From the NCBI RefSeq assembly GCF_900013425.1, contig NZ_FBXK01000005.1, positions 1,240,001 through 1,304,000 on the forward strand: a stretch of DNA of 64,000 nucleotides. Direction: 5' to 3'. Below are positions 24,373 through 33,770 of this stretch, one piece after another. Each line of letters begins with the position of its first letter. Position 1 is the stretch's first letter. Below the pieces are notes generated by a model. The model did no database searches. It saw only the letters and a list, made by a program, of their open reading frames with translations, and was not told where the DNA came from. The position numbers and the translations under genes are program-made. Source of the DNA: Sphingobium sp. Z007. GTDB taxonomy: Bacteria; Pseudomonadota; Alphaproteobacteria; Sphingomonadales; Sphingomonadaceae.

Positions 24373-25539
24373 TCAATCGCGCTTTCGCAGCAGGATGGCG
24401 CCAACCGACGCGATCGCGAGCAAAATGGCGACGCGGAAGCCCTGCGCCATCACCCCGACAAAGCCGGTCAGGATCAGCAGCAGCAGCGCCGTACCGGGCG
24501 TGAAGATCATCCACGGTCGCGCCGCCGCCGTCCGGTCCCAGCGATCGGCCACCATCAGGATGCCGAGCAGCGCCGCGAGGTCGGCGGCCAATGTCGTGCC
24601 GCCGGCAAGGACCATCCCGGCCAGAACCGTCGCGGGCGCGCAGAAGGCGAACCAGCCCATCAGCGGTGCACGCAAAGCAAGGTCGCTCAGGCGATCGCCG
24701 ACTTCCGACAGCAGCAGCGCCACCATCAAAAGACAAAATCCGGTCAGTGACCAACCCAGTGCGATCGGCACCAGCGCCACCGCGCCCAGCGCAATCGCCG
24801 CGATCCGTACCTGCGGCGCCGGCACCTGCATCCGCATGAGCGAGGGACTGACGATACGGGCCAGCGGCGCCAGCAGATAATGTTCGATGCCCCCACGCGC
24901 ATGGCCGCGCGACGATCCGGCCGCGGTGACGGCCTGCGCCACCAGATCGGCCTGCGCCTGGCCCTCCACCAGCGCAACGCGGCCCTCCAGCAGGTCATCC
25001 TGCGGCACGGTGATCCGTCGGGCACCCCTTTGCACCGCGGCGCGCACCAGAGTCAGGGCCAGGTCCCAGTCGCCGATCATGTCGAGCGTACCGAACAGCA
25101 GGTCCGGGCTGATCCGCGCCAATCCCGCCCAGCGCTGACCGGCGTCGATCCGTTCAAACGGGGCGCTGGCGCGGCTGTCATCCGTCACCAGCATGACATT
25201 GCCCTTCGCCGCCCCAAGGCCGTCGAAATGCGCCTGCGATACGATCGCGCCGTCCGCCACCAGCAGCACGTCGCTTTCGCGCGGCGCATCCCGCACCATT
25301 GAGACCATGTCGCGCACCAGCGCAACGGCGATGCCGTCTGCACTCAGCCGATCGACCGCCTGCGACAGGGCCGGGGTGATGACGCTTACCAGGATCATGA
25401 TGCGATTGGCGCCCGCCTGCGCCGCCTGGCGCGCCTGATATTCCACCAGCGTCTGCCCGGCGAAATACAAGCTCGCGCGCAGACCCGCGGGCGAATCGCC
25501 CGATGCGCGATTAGCGCTCAGAATAGCGGCGAAACTCAT
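24373..25539 (-). CDS. Membrane protein with nucleotidyltransferase-like N-terminus
   Basis: I start at ATG 25539 (Met-Ser-Phe-Ala-Ala-Ile-Leu); the longer frame to 25605 adds a basic, non-conserved-looking extension. Residues 1 to about 220 look like an alpha/beta NTP-transferase fold, with Leu-Leu-Val-Ala-Asp-Gly-Ala as a possible substrate loop. Residues about 235-388 contain five or six membrane helices. This resembles fused sugar-nucleotide or CDP-alcohol transferases, but the DG-x2-AR motif of CDP-alcohol phosphotransferases is absent. It ends 46 bases before the DUF2336-like gene. The function is uncertain. Confidence 0.5.
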   Translation of the reverse strand: MSFAAILSANRASGDSPAGLRASLYFAGQTLVEYQARQAAQAGANRIMILVSVITPALSQAVDRLSADGIAVALVRDMVSMVRDAPRESDVLLVADGAIVSQAHFDGLGAAKGNVMLVTDDSRASAPFERIDAGQRWAGLARISPDLLFGTLDMIGDWDLALTLVRAAVQRGARRITVPQDDLLEGRVALVEGQAQADLVAQAVTAAGSSRGHARGGIEHYLLAPLARIVSPSLMRMQVPAPQVRIAAIALGAVALVPIALGWSLTGFCLLMVALLLSEVGDRLSDLALRAPLMGWFAFCAPATVLAGMVLAGGTTLAADLAALLGILMVADRWDRTAAARPWMIFTPGTALLLLILTGFVGVMAQGFRVAILLAIASVGAILLRKRD

Positions 25540-25625
25540 GGCGTTGCGCGTGTCGACCCGATTGTTGTGCGCCGACCTTTTCGCAAGGCGGAGCGTTTCG
25601 CGCAAGCAAGGCTTTCAGCGTCGGC

Positions 25626-25931
25626 CTACGATGTCTGGTCAAGCCCCGCTAGCGCCGCATGCAGGCGGCGCAGCACGCGCGGGTCGCCGGGCGCTGCGGC
25701 CGCAGCTTCGTCCGCCAAAGCCATCAATGCGGTAAGCCCGAAGCTGGCCGCCAATCCCTTGAGCCGCCAGGCCGCCAATTCCCAATTGGCGTCGCAACGC
25801 GCCCGGCCGAGCAAATCGACCTGCCGGGTCGCGCTTTCCAGGAAGGCGATGCGCAGGTCTGCGATCAGTGCGCTGTCTTCGCCGACGGCGGCGGCCAATG
25901 CGGCATGAAGGGCACCAGGATCATAGGACAT
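25626..25931 (-). CDS. Hpt-like protein lacking the phosphorylatable histidine
   Basis: The 101-residue helical protein matches the Hpt four-helix bundle. The key motif, normally Ala-His-x-Leu-Lys-Gly, reads Ala-Trp-Arg-Leu-Lys-Gly-Leu-Ala-Ala-Ser-Phe-Gly, with Trp (codon TGG) in the His place. The rest of the motif is well kept, which argues against random decay. Hpt domains pass phosphate between response regulators; this one should bind without carrying phosphate. It is the first gene of the minus-strand cluster with the kinase-like protein, and divergent from the TipN-like gene. Confidence 0.7.
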   Translation of the reverse strand: MSYDPGALHAALAAAVGEDSALIADLRIAFLESATRQVDLLGRARCDANWELAAWRLKGLAASFGLTALMALADEAAAAAPGDPRVLRRLHAALAGLDQTS

Positions 25932-26011
25932 GGCGACAGACGCTATCGGGCTTGCGTTAAGTTTTGGTAACAGGGCATTTGCGCGGGCGGAAAAGATGCT
26001 AGGATGCTGGC

Positions 26012-28684
26012 ATGACAGGGGGCAGCACCATCGTCGAGTTTTGGCGAGACGAACACACCGCGACCGGCAACGATTCGCAGACCGATGATATTTTGCTTTT
26101 GAAACAGGCCGTTCTCGACATCGACGAGAATGACGCTGCGGAGAGTGCGAGCGACGAGAGGATAAAGCGGCTCCGTTGGGGCCTGATCATCCTGGCGGTG
26201 GGCTGGATAGGTTTTGCCGGATGGGCGATCGCGACCTCTGGTGATCTGGCCGCGGGTCCGTTCGCCTGGGCCAATGCCATCGTCACGCTGGCCATCCCCC
26301 TCATCCTGCTTGGCGTCGGCTATATGCTGCTGGTCCGCAACAGCCGCGCCGAATCGCGCCGCTATCTCGACACCGCGCGCGCGCTGAGAACCGAAGCCGA
26401 CCTGCTGGAATTGCGACTGGGCCGCATCAGCAGCCAGTTGGAAACCGCCCGGCAGGCGATGCAGGATCAGGCGGAATTGCTCGACAGCTATGGCGCCGCC
26501 GCCAGCAGCAATATGGAAGCGTCCGCGGAACTGATCGCGGCGCGCGCCCATGCCACGGCCGAACGGGCGGAAACGGCCGAACGCGCTGCCGGTGCATTAG
26601 TGGCGCGCATGGACATGCTGATCGGGGCCATTCCCGAACTGGAAGATCGCACCGGCCGCATGACCGCGCAGATGATGGACAATGGTCATGCGCTGGCCGA
26701 ACGAATCGACACGCTGGAGGCCCGCCTTCATTCTCTTGCCGAACTGTCCGACGACGCGCGCGCGCGAACGCTTTCCGCGACCAAAAGCCTGTCCAGCCAG
26801 TTGACGCAGTTGCAGGAAGCGACCCGAACGGCGACTGAAGAAGTCACCGGCATGGCGGAGATCGCTGCGGGCCGAATCGACGCCACGGCGCAGAGCGCGC
26901 GGCAGGCGATGGATCGCAGCCGCCAGGATATGGAGACCCATGCCACCGCGCTGACCACGCTGGTCGAAACGGCGCAGGCCGGCGTGGCGGAAATGAGCGC
27001 ACAGGTTCGCGAGACACTGACCCATGATCTCGATCGCGCGGAACAGGATCTGCATGAGCGCATGGACAGCGCATTGCACAGGCTGACGGACAGCATGGCC
27101 TCCACCGACGCGGCGCTGTCTCGTCGCGCGGAGGCGTTGGAAACGCTGGTGACGGCGGCCCGGACGGGTATAAACGACGTGAGCGAAGAGTCGCTTGCCA
27201 TATTCGAACGCGACATCGAGTCGATGGAGACGGATTTGCGCCGCCGCCTGGACGCTGCGCTGCAACGGGCGCAGGAAACGCTGGCGATCACCGATGGCGG
27301 CCTGACCACCCAGACGGCCACGCTCGACGCCTTGATCGCCCGCTCGCGCGAAAGCCTCATCGCGATCGGCGACGATACCGTCACCGTGCTCAGCGACTCG
27401 ATCGGCGACGTCGAAAGCCGCCTGCATCAGGTCAATGATATGATCGAGGGTCAGCGCAGCCTGATGTCGAGCCTGCACAACAGCCTCCACGACACCATCG
27501 CCTCGACCGAGGGCCGCTTCGCAGCGCTGGAGGATAGCGCCCTGGCGCGCGGCGAACGCCTGACCGGCGCGCTGGTTCGCATGACCGAGGAAACGCTGCG
27601 GATCGACAAGGCGCTGTCGGCTGGCGGCATGACCGCCGAAAAGCTGATCGGGTGCGCCGAGACGCTGCTGGTTGCGCTCGATTCGAGCGTGCGGGAATTG
27701 GACGAAACCTATCCCGCCGCACTCGAACGGTTCGATGCGCGGCTGGAGCAGAGCCGCGCGCTGCTGGGCAGCACCGCGCCCGAAATGGAGCGGCTGGAGG
27801 CGATTTCAGAGGCGTTGGTGGGCCGAACTGCTGAGGCCGAAGAGATGCTGCGCGGCCAAGGCAGCCGCCTGACCGAATGGCTGGAAAGCACGCAAGGCGG
27901 GCTGGAAGCCAATCGCGCGCTGGTGGAGCGCCTGCGCACCACGCTCGACGCCGCGCATCAGGACGCGACGCGGATTACCGAAGGCGCCGGGCCTCTACTG
28001 GTGACGGCCTTACTGCGTGTTAAAGATACGGCCGATCAGGCGGCGGAACGCGCCCGCCAGGCGCTGGGCCGCGCCATTCCCGATGCAGCGCAACAATTGG
28101 CGCAGGCCAGCGATGAAGCCTTGCAGGCCGTGATCGGCGAGAAGGTGACGGCGCAGATCGAACATGTCGCGCGGGTCGCGGAGGAAGCGGTGAAGGCAGC
28201 GCATCAGGCGTCCGAGCGCCTTACCCGCCAGTTGCTGACGATCGCCGACACCAGCGCCAGCGTCGAGCAACGGATTGAGGAAGCGGAACGCGCATCGGAA
28301 ACCCGCGATCGCGATCATTTCGCCCGGCGATCCGCCCTGCTGATCGAATCGCTCAACAGCACGGCGATCGACGTCGCCAAAATTCTGTCCAACGATGTCA
28401 CCGATTCAGCTTGGTCCGCCTATCTGAAGGGCGATCGCGGCGTGTTTACACGGCGCGCGGTGAAGTTGCTGGACGCCGGCGAATCGCGGGAAATCGCGCT
28501 CCATTATGATAATGACGCGGAATTCCGGGATCATGTGAATCGCTATATCCATGATTTTGAGGCAATGCTGCGGATCATCCTGTCGGCCCGCGACGGCAAT
28601 GCGCTGGGCGTCGCAGTGCTGTCGTCCGACATGGGCAAACTCTACGTCGCGCTTGCTCAAGCGATCGAGCGACTGCGGCAGTAA
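26012..28684 (+). CDS. TipN-like membrane-anchored coiled-coil protein, 890 aa
   Basis: Residues about 1-50 are acidic and cytoplasmic. Two membrane helices follow (about 55-75 and 85-108). Residues about 110-770 are near-continuous heptad-type coiled coil rich in Ala, Glu, Arg and Thr with many Met-Glu repeats. The last 120 residues form a compact domain with aromatic residues. Size and order match TipN of Caulobacter (also close to 890 residues, two N-terminal helices and a long coiled coil), a new-pole landmark. Homology is not proved. Other coiled-coil scaffold or chemoreceptor-like proteins are possible. Confidence 0.5.
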   Translation: MTGGSTIVEFWRDEHTATGNDSQTDDILLLKQAVLDIDENDAAESASDERIKRLRWGLIILAVGWIGFAGWAIATSGDLAAGPFAWANAIVTLAIPLILLGVGYMLLVRNSRAESRRYLDTARALRTEADLLELRLGRISSQLETARQAMQDQAELLDSYGAAASSNMEASAELIAARAHATAERAETAERAAGALVARMDMLIGAIPELEDRTGRMTAQMMDNGHALAERIDTLEARLHSLAELSDDARARTLSATKSLSSQLTQLQEATRTATEEVTGMAEIAAGRIDATAQSARQAMDRSRQDMETHATALTTLVETAQAGVAEMSAQVRETLTHDLDRAEQDLHERMDSALHRLTDSMASTDAALSRRAEALETLVTAARTGINDVSEESLAIFERDIESMETDLRRRLDAALQRAQETLAITDGGLTTQTATLDALIARSRESLIAIGDDTVTVLSDSIGDVESRLHQVNDMIEGQRSLMSSLHNSLHDTIASTEGRFAALEDSALARGERLTGALVRMTEETLRIDKALSAGGMTAEKLIGCAETLLVALDSSVRELDETYPAALERFDARLEQSRALLGSTAPEMERLEAISEALVGRTAEAEEMLRGQGSRLTEWLESTQGGLEANRALVERLRTTLDAAHQDATRITEGAGPLLVTALLRVKDTADQAAERARQALGRAIPDAAQQLAQASDEALQAVIGEKVTAQIEHVARVAEEAVKAAHQASERLTRQLLTIADTSASVEQRIEEAERASETRDRDHFARRSALLIESLNSTAIDVAKILSNDVTDSAWSAYLKGDRGVFTRRAVKLLDAGESREIALHYDNDAEFRDHVNRYIHDFEAMLRIILSARDGNALGVAVLSSDMGKLYVALAQAIERLRQ

Positions 28685-28923
28685 CAAGATAGATTTGGGA
28701 AATGGGCTATCCGCTCGGTTTCGATAGAACCGGTGGCGCGGTGGACGGAGGCTAATCAGATTAGCGATATCCATGTCTGCGCAGCCTGTGGCCCTGTCCC
28801 CCCGCGCTGCGACGGCATCAATATCGTTCGATGTTTAGCATAGAAGCCGAAGCTCCGTGCGCATCTCCGCTCAGGCGGGCCCTTAAACGTCGACCGCGCG
28901 CACGATCCGTGCCGCCGCCAGGT

Positions 28924-29193
28924 TCATTGCGCGGCGCGGTAACCGGGGAGCATGTCCACCGTCACCCAGCCCTGCACATAATTGGCATAATAGAGGCCGA
29001 ACAGGATCGTCGCCAATATGGTCGCGCGCAGCATGACAACGCCGGGCCGGAAATTGCTGGGCGCACTGTCCGCCTGCCCCTTCAGCAGCACTTCGCCCGT
29101 TTCGTCGGGCGTGCGGATGCCAAAGGGGAGCATGATGAAGGCGCTGATGACCCACATCAGGAAATAGATGGCGAAGATGGCGTACAGGTTCAT
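28924..29193 (-). CDS. DUF1467 family membrane protein
   Basis: This is an 89-residue protein with two membrane segments (about 3-25 and 55-75) and a Pro-Phe-Gly-Ile-Arg-Thr-Pro turn after the first, as in the DUF1467 family of alphaproteobacteria. The start lies 9 bases after the rnj stop, so it is the last gene of the nuo-birA-coaX-rnj run. The function is unknown. The 240 bases before 28924 hold no gene that I can support. Confidence 0.75.
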   Translation of the reverse strand: MNLYAIFAIYFLMWVISAFIMLPFGIRTPDETGEVLLKGQADSAPSNFRPGVVMLRATILATILFGLYYANYVQGWVTVDMLPGYRAAQ

Positions 29194-29202
29194 GGCCTGT
29201 GA

Positions 29203-30840
29203 TTAGGCCCGAACGAGCAGCACGTCCACTATCGGTTTCTTGCCGGTCCAACGCGTCGCGGTGCGGCGCACGGCCAGGCGGACACGCTCGCGCAAAGCCT
29301 CCTCTTCCAACGATCCCTTCGGCACGGCAGCCGCGGCTTCATCGGCGGCTTCGGCAAGGAACGCCGCCTTGTCTTCCTCCACCGGCACGCCTTGCGTGCG
29401 CAATGCGGGCTGGCCGATCAGCTTGCCCTTGCGGTCTATCGCCACCGCGACGCTGATCTGCCCATGCAGGCCGAGCTTGCGTCGTTCATTGATTGTCGCG
29501 CCGTCGGCGGGCAGGATGACGTCGCCGTCCAGCACCAGGCGGCCCGTATCCTGCTGACCGATAATCTCCGGCGCGCCGGGCGCCAGACGCAGCACGTCGC
29601 CGTTCGACTGCACCACCGCATGGCGGATACCGCTGGTAATGCCAAGCCGGGCCTGCTCCGCCATATGGCGGCGCTCCCCATGGACCGGCAGCAGGATTTC
29701 AGGGCGAATCCAGCGATACATGGCTTCAAGTTCGGGGCGACCGGGATGGCCGGACACATGGACTTCGGCTTGGCGGTCGGTGACCATCAGAATGTTCTTT
29801 TGCGCCAGCGCATTCTGGATGCGGCCGATCGCGATTTCGTTGCCGGGGATCTGCTTGGACGAGAAGATGACGGTGTCGCCTTCTGCCAGCTTGATCGGAT
29901 GGCTGTCGAACGCGATGCGGGCCAGCGCCGCGCGCACTTCACCCTGGCCCCCGGTGGCGATAATCATCACCTCGCTGCGGGGCAGGTGCATGACATCGTC
30001 CCAGTCAACGGTCGGCGGGAAATCCTTGAGATAGCCGGCCGCCTTTGCCGTGCTGATGATCCGATCAAGCGAACGGCCCGCCACGCACACCTTGCGACCG
30101 GTCGCCGCGGCCACTTCGCCCAGCGTCTGGACACGCGCCGCGTTGGAGGCGAAGGTCGTAACCAGCACACGCCCCTTGGCATCAGCGACGGTCTTCATCA
30201 GCCCTTCGCGCACATCGCCTTCGGACCCACTGGCCTTGTCGTTGAAAACGTTGGTGCTATCGCAAACCAGCGCCAGCACGCCTTCGTCGCCGATCGCGGT
30301 CAGTTCGGCGGGGGTGGAGGGCTGGCCCAGCAGAGGCTGTTCGTCCAGTTTCCAGTCGCCGGTGTGGAATATTCGGCCGTAGGGCGTGTCGATCAACACC
30401 GCATTGCCCTCCGGGATCGAATGGGCGAGAGGGACATAGCGGAAGCCGAACGGGCCGAGATTGAAGCTACCTTCATTCGGAATCACATGCAGCTTGACCT
30501 CCTTAGAGAGGCCTTCTTCTTCCAGCTTCAACCGGATAAGACCGGCCGTGAAGGGCGTGGCATAAAGCGGCACGCCAAGATCCGCGGCAAGATAGGGGAT
30601 CGCACCGATATGATCCTCATGTCCGTGAGTGAGCACGATACCCAGCAGATCGTCGCGCCGCTCCTCGATGAAGCTGAGGTCGGGTAGCACCAGTTCGATG
30701 CCTGGATAGGTCGGGTCGCCAAAGGTCATGCCGAGATCGACCATGACCCACTTGCCCTGGCAGCCGTAAAGATTGACGTTCATGCCGATCTCACCCGACC
30801 CGCCAAGGGCCAGAAAGATCAGTTCATCCTTGGGTGTCAT
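29203..30840 (-). CDS. rnj: Ribonuclease J
   Basis: This 545-residue metallo-beta-lactamase/beta-CASP ribonuclease has endo- and 5'-exonuclease activity on mRNA and rRNA. The N-terminal part carries His-Gly-His-Glu-Asp-His-Ile-Gly (about residue 72), which binds two metal ions. The beta-CASP segment has Val-His-Val-Ser-Gly-His and Pro-Val-His-Gly-Glu. A C-terminal domain of about 100 residues follows. The start shares a base with the coaX stop (TAATG). Many alphaproteobacteria carry RNase J beside RNase E. Confidence 0.93.
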   Translation of the reverse strand: MTPKDELIFLALGGSGEIGMNVNLYGCQGKWVMVDLGMTFGDPTYPGIELVLPDLSFIEERRDDLLGIVLTHGHEDHIGAIPYLAADLGVPLYATPFTAGLIRLKLEEEGLSKEVKLHVIPNEGSFNLGPFGFRYVPLAHSIPEGNAVLIDTPYGRIFHTGDWKLDEQPLLGQPSTPAELTAIGDEGVLALVCDSTNVFNDKASGSEGDVREGLMKTVADAKGRVLVTTFASNAARVQTLGEVAAATGRKVCVAGRSLDRIISTAKAAGYLKDFPPTVDWDDVMHLPRSEVMIIATGGQGEVRAALARIAFDSHPIKLAEGDTVIFSSKQIPGNEIAIGRIQNALAQKNILMVTDRQAEVHVSGHPGRPELEAMYRWIRPEILLPVHGERRHMAEQARLGITSGIRHAVVQSNGDVLRLAPGAPEIIGQQDTGRLVLDGDVILPADGATINERRKLGLHGQISVAVAIDRKGKLIGQPALRTQGVPVEEDKAAFLAEAADEAAAAVPKGSLEEEALRERVRLAVRRTATRWTGKKPIVDVLLVRA

Positions 30841-31619
30841 TATATTTTCAAACTCCGTTCGTGCATCAGCGCGAGGCCCTGAACCGTCAGGTCCGGCGCG
30901 ATCGCATCGAAAATATCGCTATTGTCATTGAAGAGGACCGCCAGGCCCCCGGTCGAAATCACTCTGGTCGGACGGCCGATTTCGGCCCTCATACGCGCGA
31001 CCAGCCCCTCCATCATCGCCACATAGCCCCAAAATACGCCGATATGCATCTGCGCTTCGGTCGTGCGGCCGATGACCGACCGATCCTCCGGCGCAGTAAT
31101 CGCGATCTTGGGCAACTTAGCCGCGGCCGCCACCAGCGCATCGAGCGACAGGTTGATACCTGGCGCGATGATCCCGCCTTTATAGGCGCCACGATAATCC
31201 ACGACATCGAAAGTCGTTGCCGTGCCAAAATCGATGACGATCAAATCGCCTTCGTACAGATGGTGCGCGGCGATGACGTTTACAACCCGGTCCGCGCCGA
31301 CCGATGCGGGCTCTGACACGTCCAGTTCGATGCCCCACTCTACGCTGCCTTGCCCGGCGATCAGCGCCGGGGTCTTGAAATATTTATCGGCCAGCACCTG
31401 CAGATTATGCAGCGCGCGCGGCACCACCGTCGCGATGATGACGGCATCGACATCGGCGATGGCATAGCCTTCCAACTGCAACAGCTGGTTCAGCCAGACG
31501 GCATATTCATCGGCCGTACGCCGTGGATCGGTGGCGATGCGCCAGCGTGCCTTGATATCGCGCCCGTCCAGCAGCGCGAACACGACATTGGTGTTACCCG
31601 CGTCGATCGCGAGAAGCAT
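30840..31619 (-). CDS. coaX: Type III pantothenate kinase
   Basis: This enzyme phosphorylates pantothenate in the first committed step of coenzyme A synthesis. [11 protein letters not shown] at the N-terminus is the phosphate-binding motif. Asp-Phe-Gly-Thr-Ala-Thr-Thr-Phe-Asp (about residue 125) is the second ATP-site motif. With the start at ATG 31619 the protein is 259 residues, as usual; an open frame runs further upstream without support. It sits 10 bases after birA and is coupled to rnj. Confidence 0.92.
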   Translation of the reverse strand: MLLAIDAGNTNVVFALLDGRDIKARWRIATDPRRTADEYAVWLNQLLQLEGYAIADVDAVIIATVVPRALHNLQVLADKYFKTPALIAGQGSVEWGIELDVSEPASVGADRVVNVIAAHHLYEGDLIVIDFGTATTFDVVDYRGAYKGGIIAPGINLSLDALVAAAAKLPKIAITAPEDRSVIGRTTEAQMHIGVFWGYVAMMEGLVARMRAEIGRPTRVISTGGLAVLFNDNSDIFDAIAPDLTVQGLALMHERSLKI

Positions 31620-31629
31620 GGCTCGTTCC

Positions 31630-32337
31630 TCAGGCCAGAATGATGTCGCCCGCGTGAATGGCATGGCTCTGCCCATTCGCCAAGCGCAGGATCAACATGC
31701 CGTGACGGTCGAGCGTGTCGAACGTGCCGTCGACCGCCCCGCCATCAGGCTGTACGACGTGCATCGCCGTGCCCGTCGGATGGGCGTTGAGCAGCCAATG
31801 CGTGCGGATCGGATCGATGCCCTGTGCGCGCCAGATGGACAGCCAATGCCCAAATAGATGGGCCAGTCGCTCATAGAGCGCAGGCGCCTGCGCATCAGCC
31901 GCGCCTTGTGCCGCCAAACTGGTGACCGGGCGGTCCAGTCCTTCGGGATGACCCGCGACGTTGATGCCAATGCCCACGACGATCGCGTCGCCAGCCCGTT
32001 CCAGCAGGATACCCGCGATCTTGGCTCCATCGACCAATATGTCGTTGGGCCATTTGATACGCGCCTGTCCGTGACACAGCGGAGCGATCAGCGCATGGAC
32101 TGCATTGGCAGCCACCAGCGCCAGCGTATGGGGCAGCGGATCGTCCGGCTGCAACCGGACTAGGGTCGAACAATAGAGATTGCCGTCCGGGCTTTCCCAC
32201 GCTCGGCCCAGGCGGCCCTTGCCCCCGGTCTGGCGTCCAGCGCGCAGCCAGCTCCCATCAGCCGCGCCCTGGCCCGCTAACGCCAGCATATCGGCATTGG
32301 TGGAACCGGTTTCCTCGACGAAGCGCAGCAGCGTCAG
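31630..32337 (-). CDS. birA: Biotin-protein ligase, probable CTG start
   Basis: This enzyme attaches biotin to carboxylase carrier proteins. There is no N-terminal DNA-binding domain, so it is the non-repressor type. The first canonical in-frame start (ATG 32289) would remove the Glu-Glu-Thr-Gly-Ser-Thr-Asn motif that family members need for biotin binding. That motif is encoded just upstream in the same frame. The only sensible start is CTG 32337, overlapping the nuoN stop as CTGA, in the place where ATGA overlaps stand elsewhere in this operon. Gly-Arg-Leu-Gly-Arg and Lys-Trp-Pro-Asn-Asp are present. Length is then 235 residues. Confidence 0.85.
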   Translation of the reverse strand: MTLLRFVEETGSTNADMLALAGQGAADGSWLRAGRQTGGKGRLGRAWESPDGNLYCSTLVRLQPDDPLPHTLALVAANAVHALIAPLCHGQARIKWPNDILVDGAKIAGILLERAGDAIVVGIGINVAGHPEGLDRPVTSLAAQGAADAQAPALYERLAHLFGHWLSIWRAQGIDPIRTHWLLNAHPTGTAMHVVQPDGGAVDGTFDTLDRHGMLILRLANGQSHAIHAGDIILA

Positions 32338-33770
32338 AAGAGCGACGCTGCCGCGGCAGCGCTCGCCTGATCCAGCACCGGGTTGAGCAGATAGCCAAGC
32401 ACGATCACCACGGCGCAGGCCGTCAGGATGATATTCTCGACCGGACCACCCTTCTCCTCATAGGCGGCGGTTGGCTCATCGAAATACATCGTCTTGATAA
32501 TCTTGAGATAGTAGAAGGCGCCGATTACCGAGGCCGCGATGCCGAAAGCGGCCAGTGCGGTCAGGCCCGCCGCGACGGCGGCATCGAACACAAGGAACTT
32601 CGCCCAGAAACCGAAGAGCGGCGGGATGCCGGCCATCGAGAACATGAAGATGGCGAGCGCGGCGGCCAGACCCTTGCGCGACTGCGAAAGGCCCGCGAGG
32701 CTGGCGATCGTTTCGATAGGCTTGCCGTCTGCGTCCCGCATCTGCAGAATGCAGGCGAAGGCGCCGATCGTCATGACGACATAGATCGCCATATAGCTCA
32801 TCGTGCCCGCCACGCCGCCGGGGGTGCCGGCAGCCAGGCCGATCAGCGCGAAGCCGACATTGTTGATCGACGAATAGGCCATAAGACGCTTGATGTTGTT
32901 CTGGCCGATCGCAGCCACGGCCCCGAAGACGATCGAGGCGAGCGCGACGAAGATCACGATCTGCTGCCAGTCGAGCCCCGCCGGCCCCAGAGCTTCGATC
33001 GCGACGCGAACGGTGAGGCCCATCGCAGCGACCTTAGGCGCGCTGGCGAAGAAGGTCGTGACCGGGGTCGGCGCGCCTTCATAGACGTCGGGCGTCCACA
33101 TATGGAACGGAACGGCGCTGATCTTGAAGGCGAGGCCCGCCAGCACGAACACCAGGCCGAACAATTCGCCCTTGCCCACACCATCGCCCAGCGCGACGGC
33201 AATGCCGTCGAACGCGGTGCTGCCGGTGAAGCCGTAGAGCAGAGAGATGCCGTAGAGCAGGATGCCGCTGGCGAGCGACCCCAGCACGAAATATTTGAGG
33301 CCCGCTTCGGACGAGCGCCCGTCCTGGCGCATGAAACTGGCGAGCACATAGGAAGCCAGGCTGTTCATCTCCAGGCCGACATAGAGCGTCAGCATGTCGC
33401 CCGCCGACACCATCATGCCCATGCCGATGGCGGCGAACAGGATGAGCACGGGATATTCGGGTCGCTCCGCGCCATCGGTCGAGAAAAATCGGGGAGCGAG
33501 CAGGATCGCCGCGGCCGCCGCCGCGTAGATCAACGCCTTGGCGAAGACGGAGAAGGCGTCGGCGCGATACAGGCCGTCAAAGGCATCAGGTCCATGTCCG
33601 AGCGAGACTGACAAAGACGCGCCAGCAATGGCCAGCGTGATAACCGACAGCCAGTTAACCAGCCGGGCCGAACCATCGCCGCCAAAGGCCGCAACAAGCA
33701 TCAGCGCAAGGCCGCCGGCGGTCAGAATGAGTTCCGGCAGGACCGCCAGAAGGGAAGCGGAGTCGATCAT
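32334..33770 (-). CDS. nuoN: NADH-quinone oxidoreductase subunit N
   Basis: This 478-residue antiporter-like membrane subunit of complex I has about 14 membrane helices. His-Met-Trp-Thr-Pro-Asp-Val-Tyr-Glu-Gly-Ala-Pro-Thr-Pro-Val (about residue 225) is the conserved proton-channel segment with its lysine further on. The start shares one base with the nuoM stop (TGATG). It is the last nuo gene, continuing into birA. Confidence 0.96.
   Translation of the reverse strand: MIDSASLLAVLPELILTAGGLALMLVAAFGGDGSARLVNWLSVITLAIAGASLSVSLGHGPDAFDGLYRADAFSVFAKALIYAAAAAAILLAPRFFSTDGAERPEYPVLILFAAIGMGMMVSAGDMLTLYVGLEMNSLASYVLASFMRQDGRSSEAGLKYFVLGSLASGILLYGISLLYGFTGSTAFDGIAVALGDGVGKGELFGLVFVLAGLAFKISAVPFHMWTPDVYEGAPTPVTTFFASAPKVAAMGLTVRVAIEALGPAGLDWQQIVIFVALASIVFGAVAAIGQNNIKRLMAYSSINNVGFALIGLAAGTPGGVAGTMSYMAIYVVMTIGAFACILQMRDADGKPIETIASLAGLSQSRKGLAAALAIFMFSMAGIPPLFGFWAKFLVFDAAVAAGLTALAAFGIAASVIGAFYYLKIIKTMYFDEPTAAYEEKGGPVENIILTACAVVIVLGYLLNPVLDQASAAAAASLF

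Noticed and set aside
28690..28760. 18-codon ORF (ATG near 28702) between the TipN-like and DUF1467 genes as a small peptide gene
   Set aside because: It has an upstream GGGAA, but no conservation evidence and no processing or transport genes nearby.
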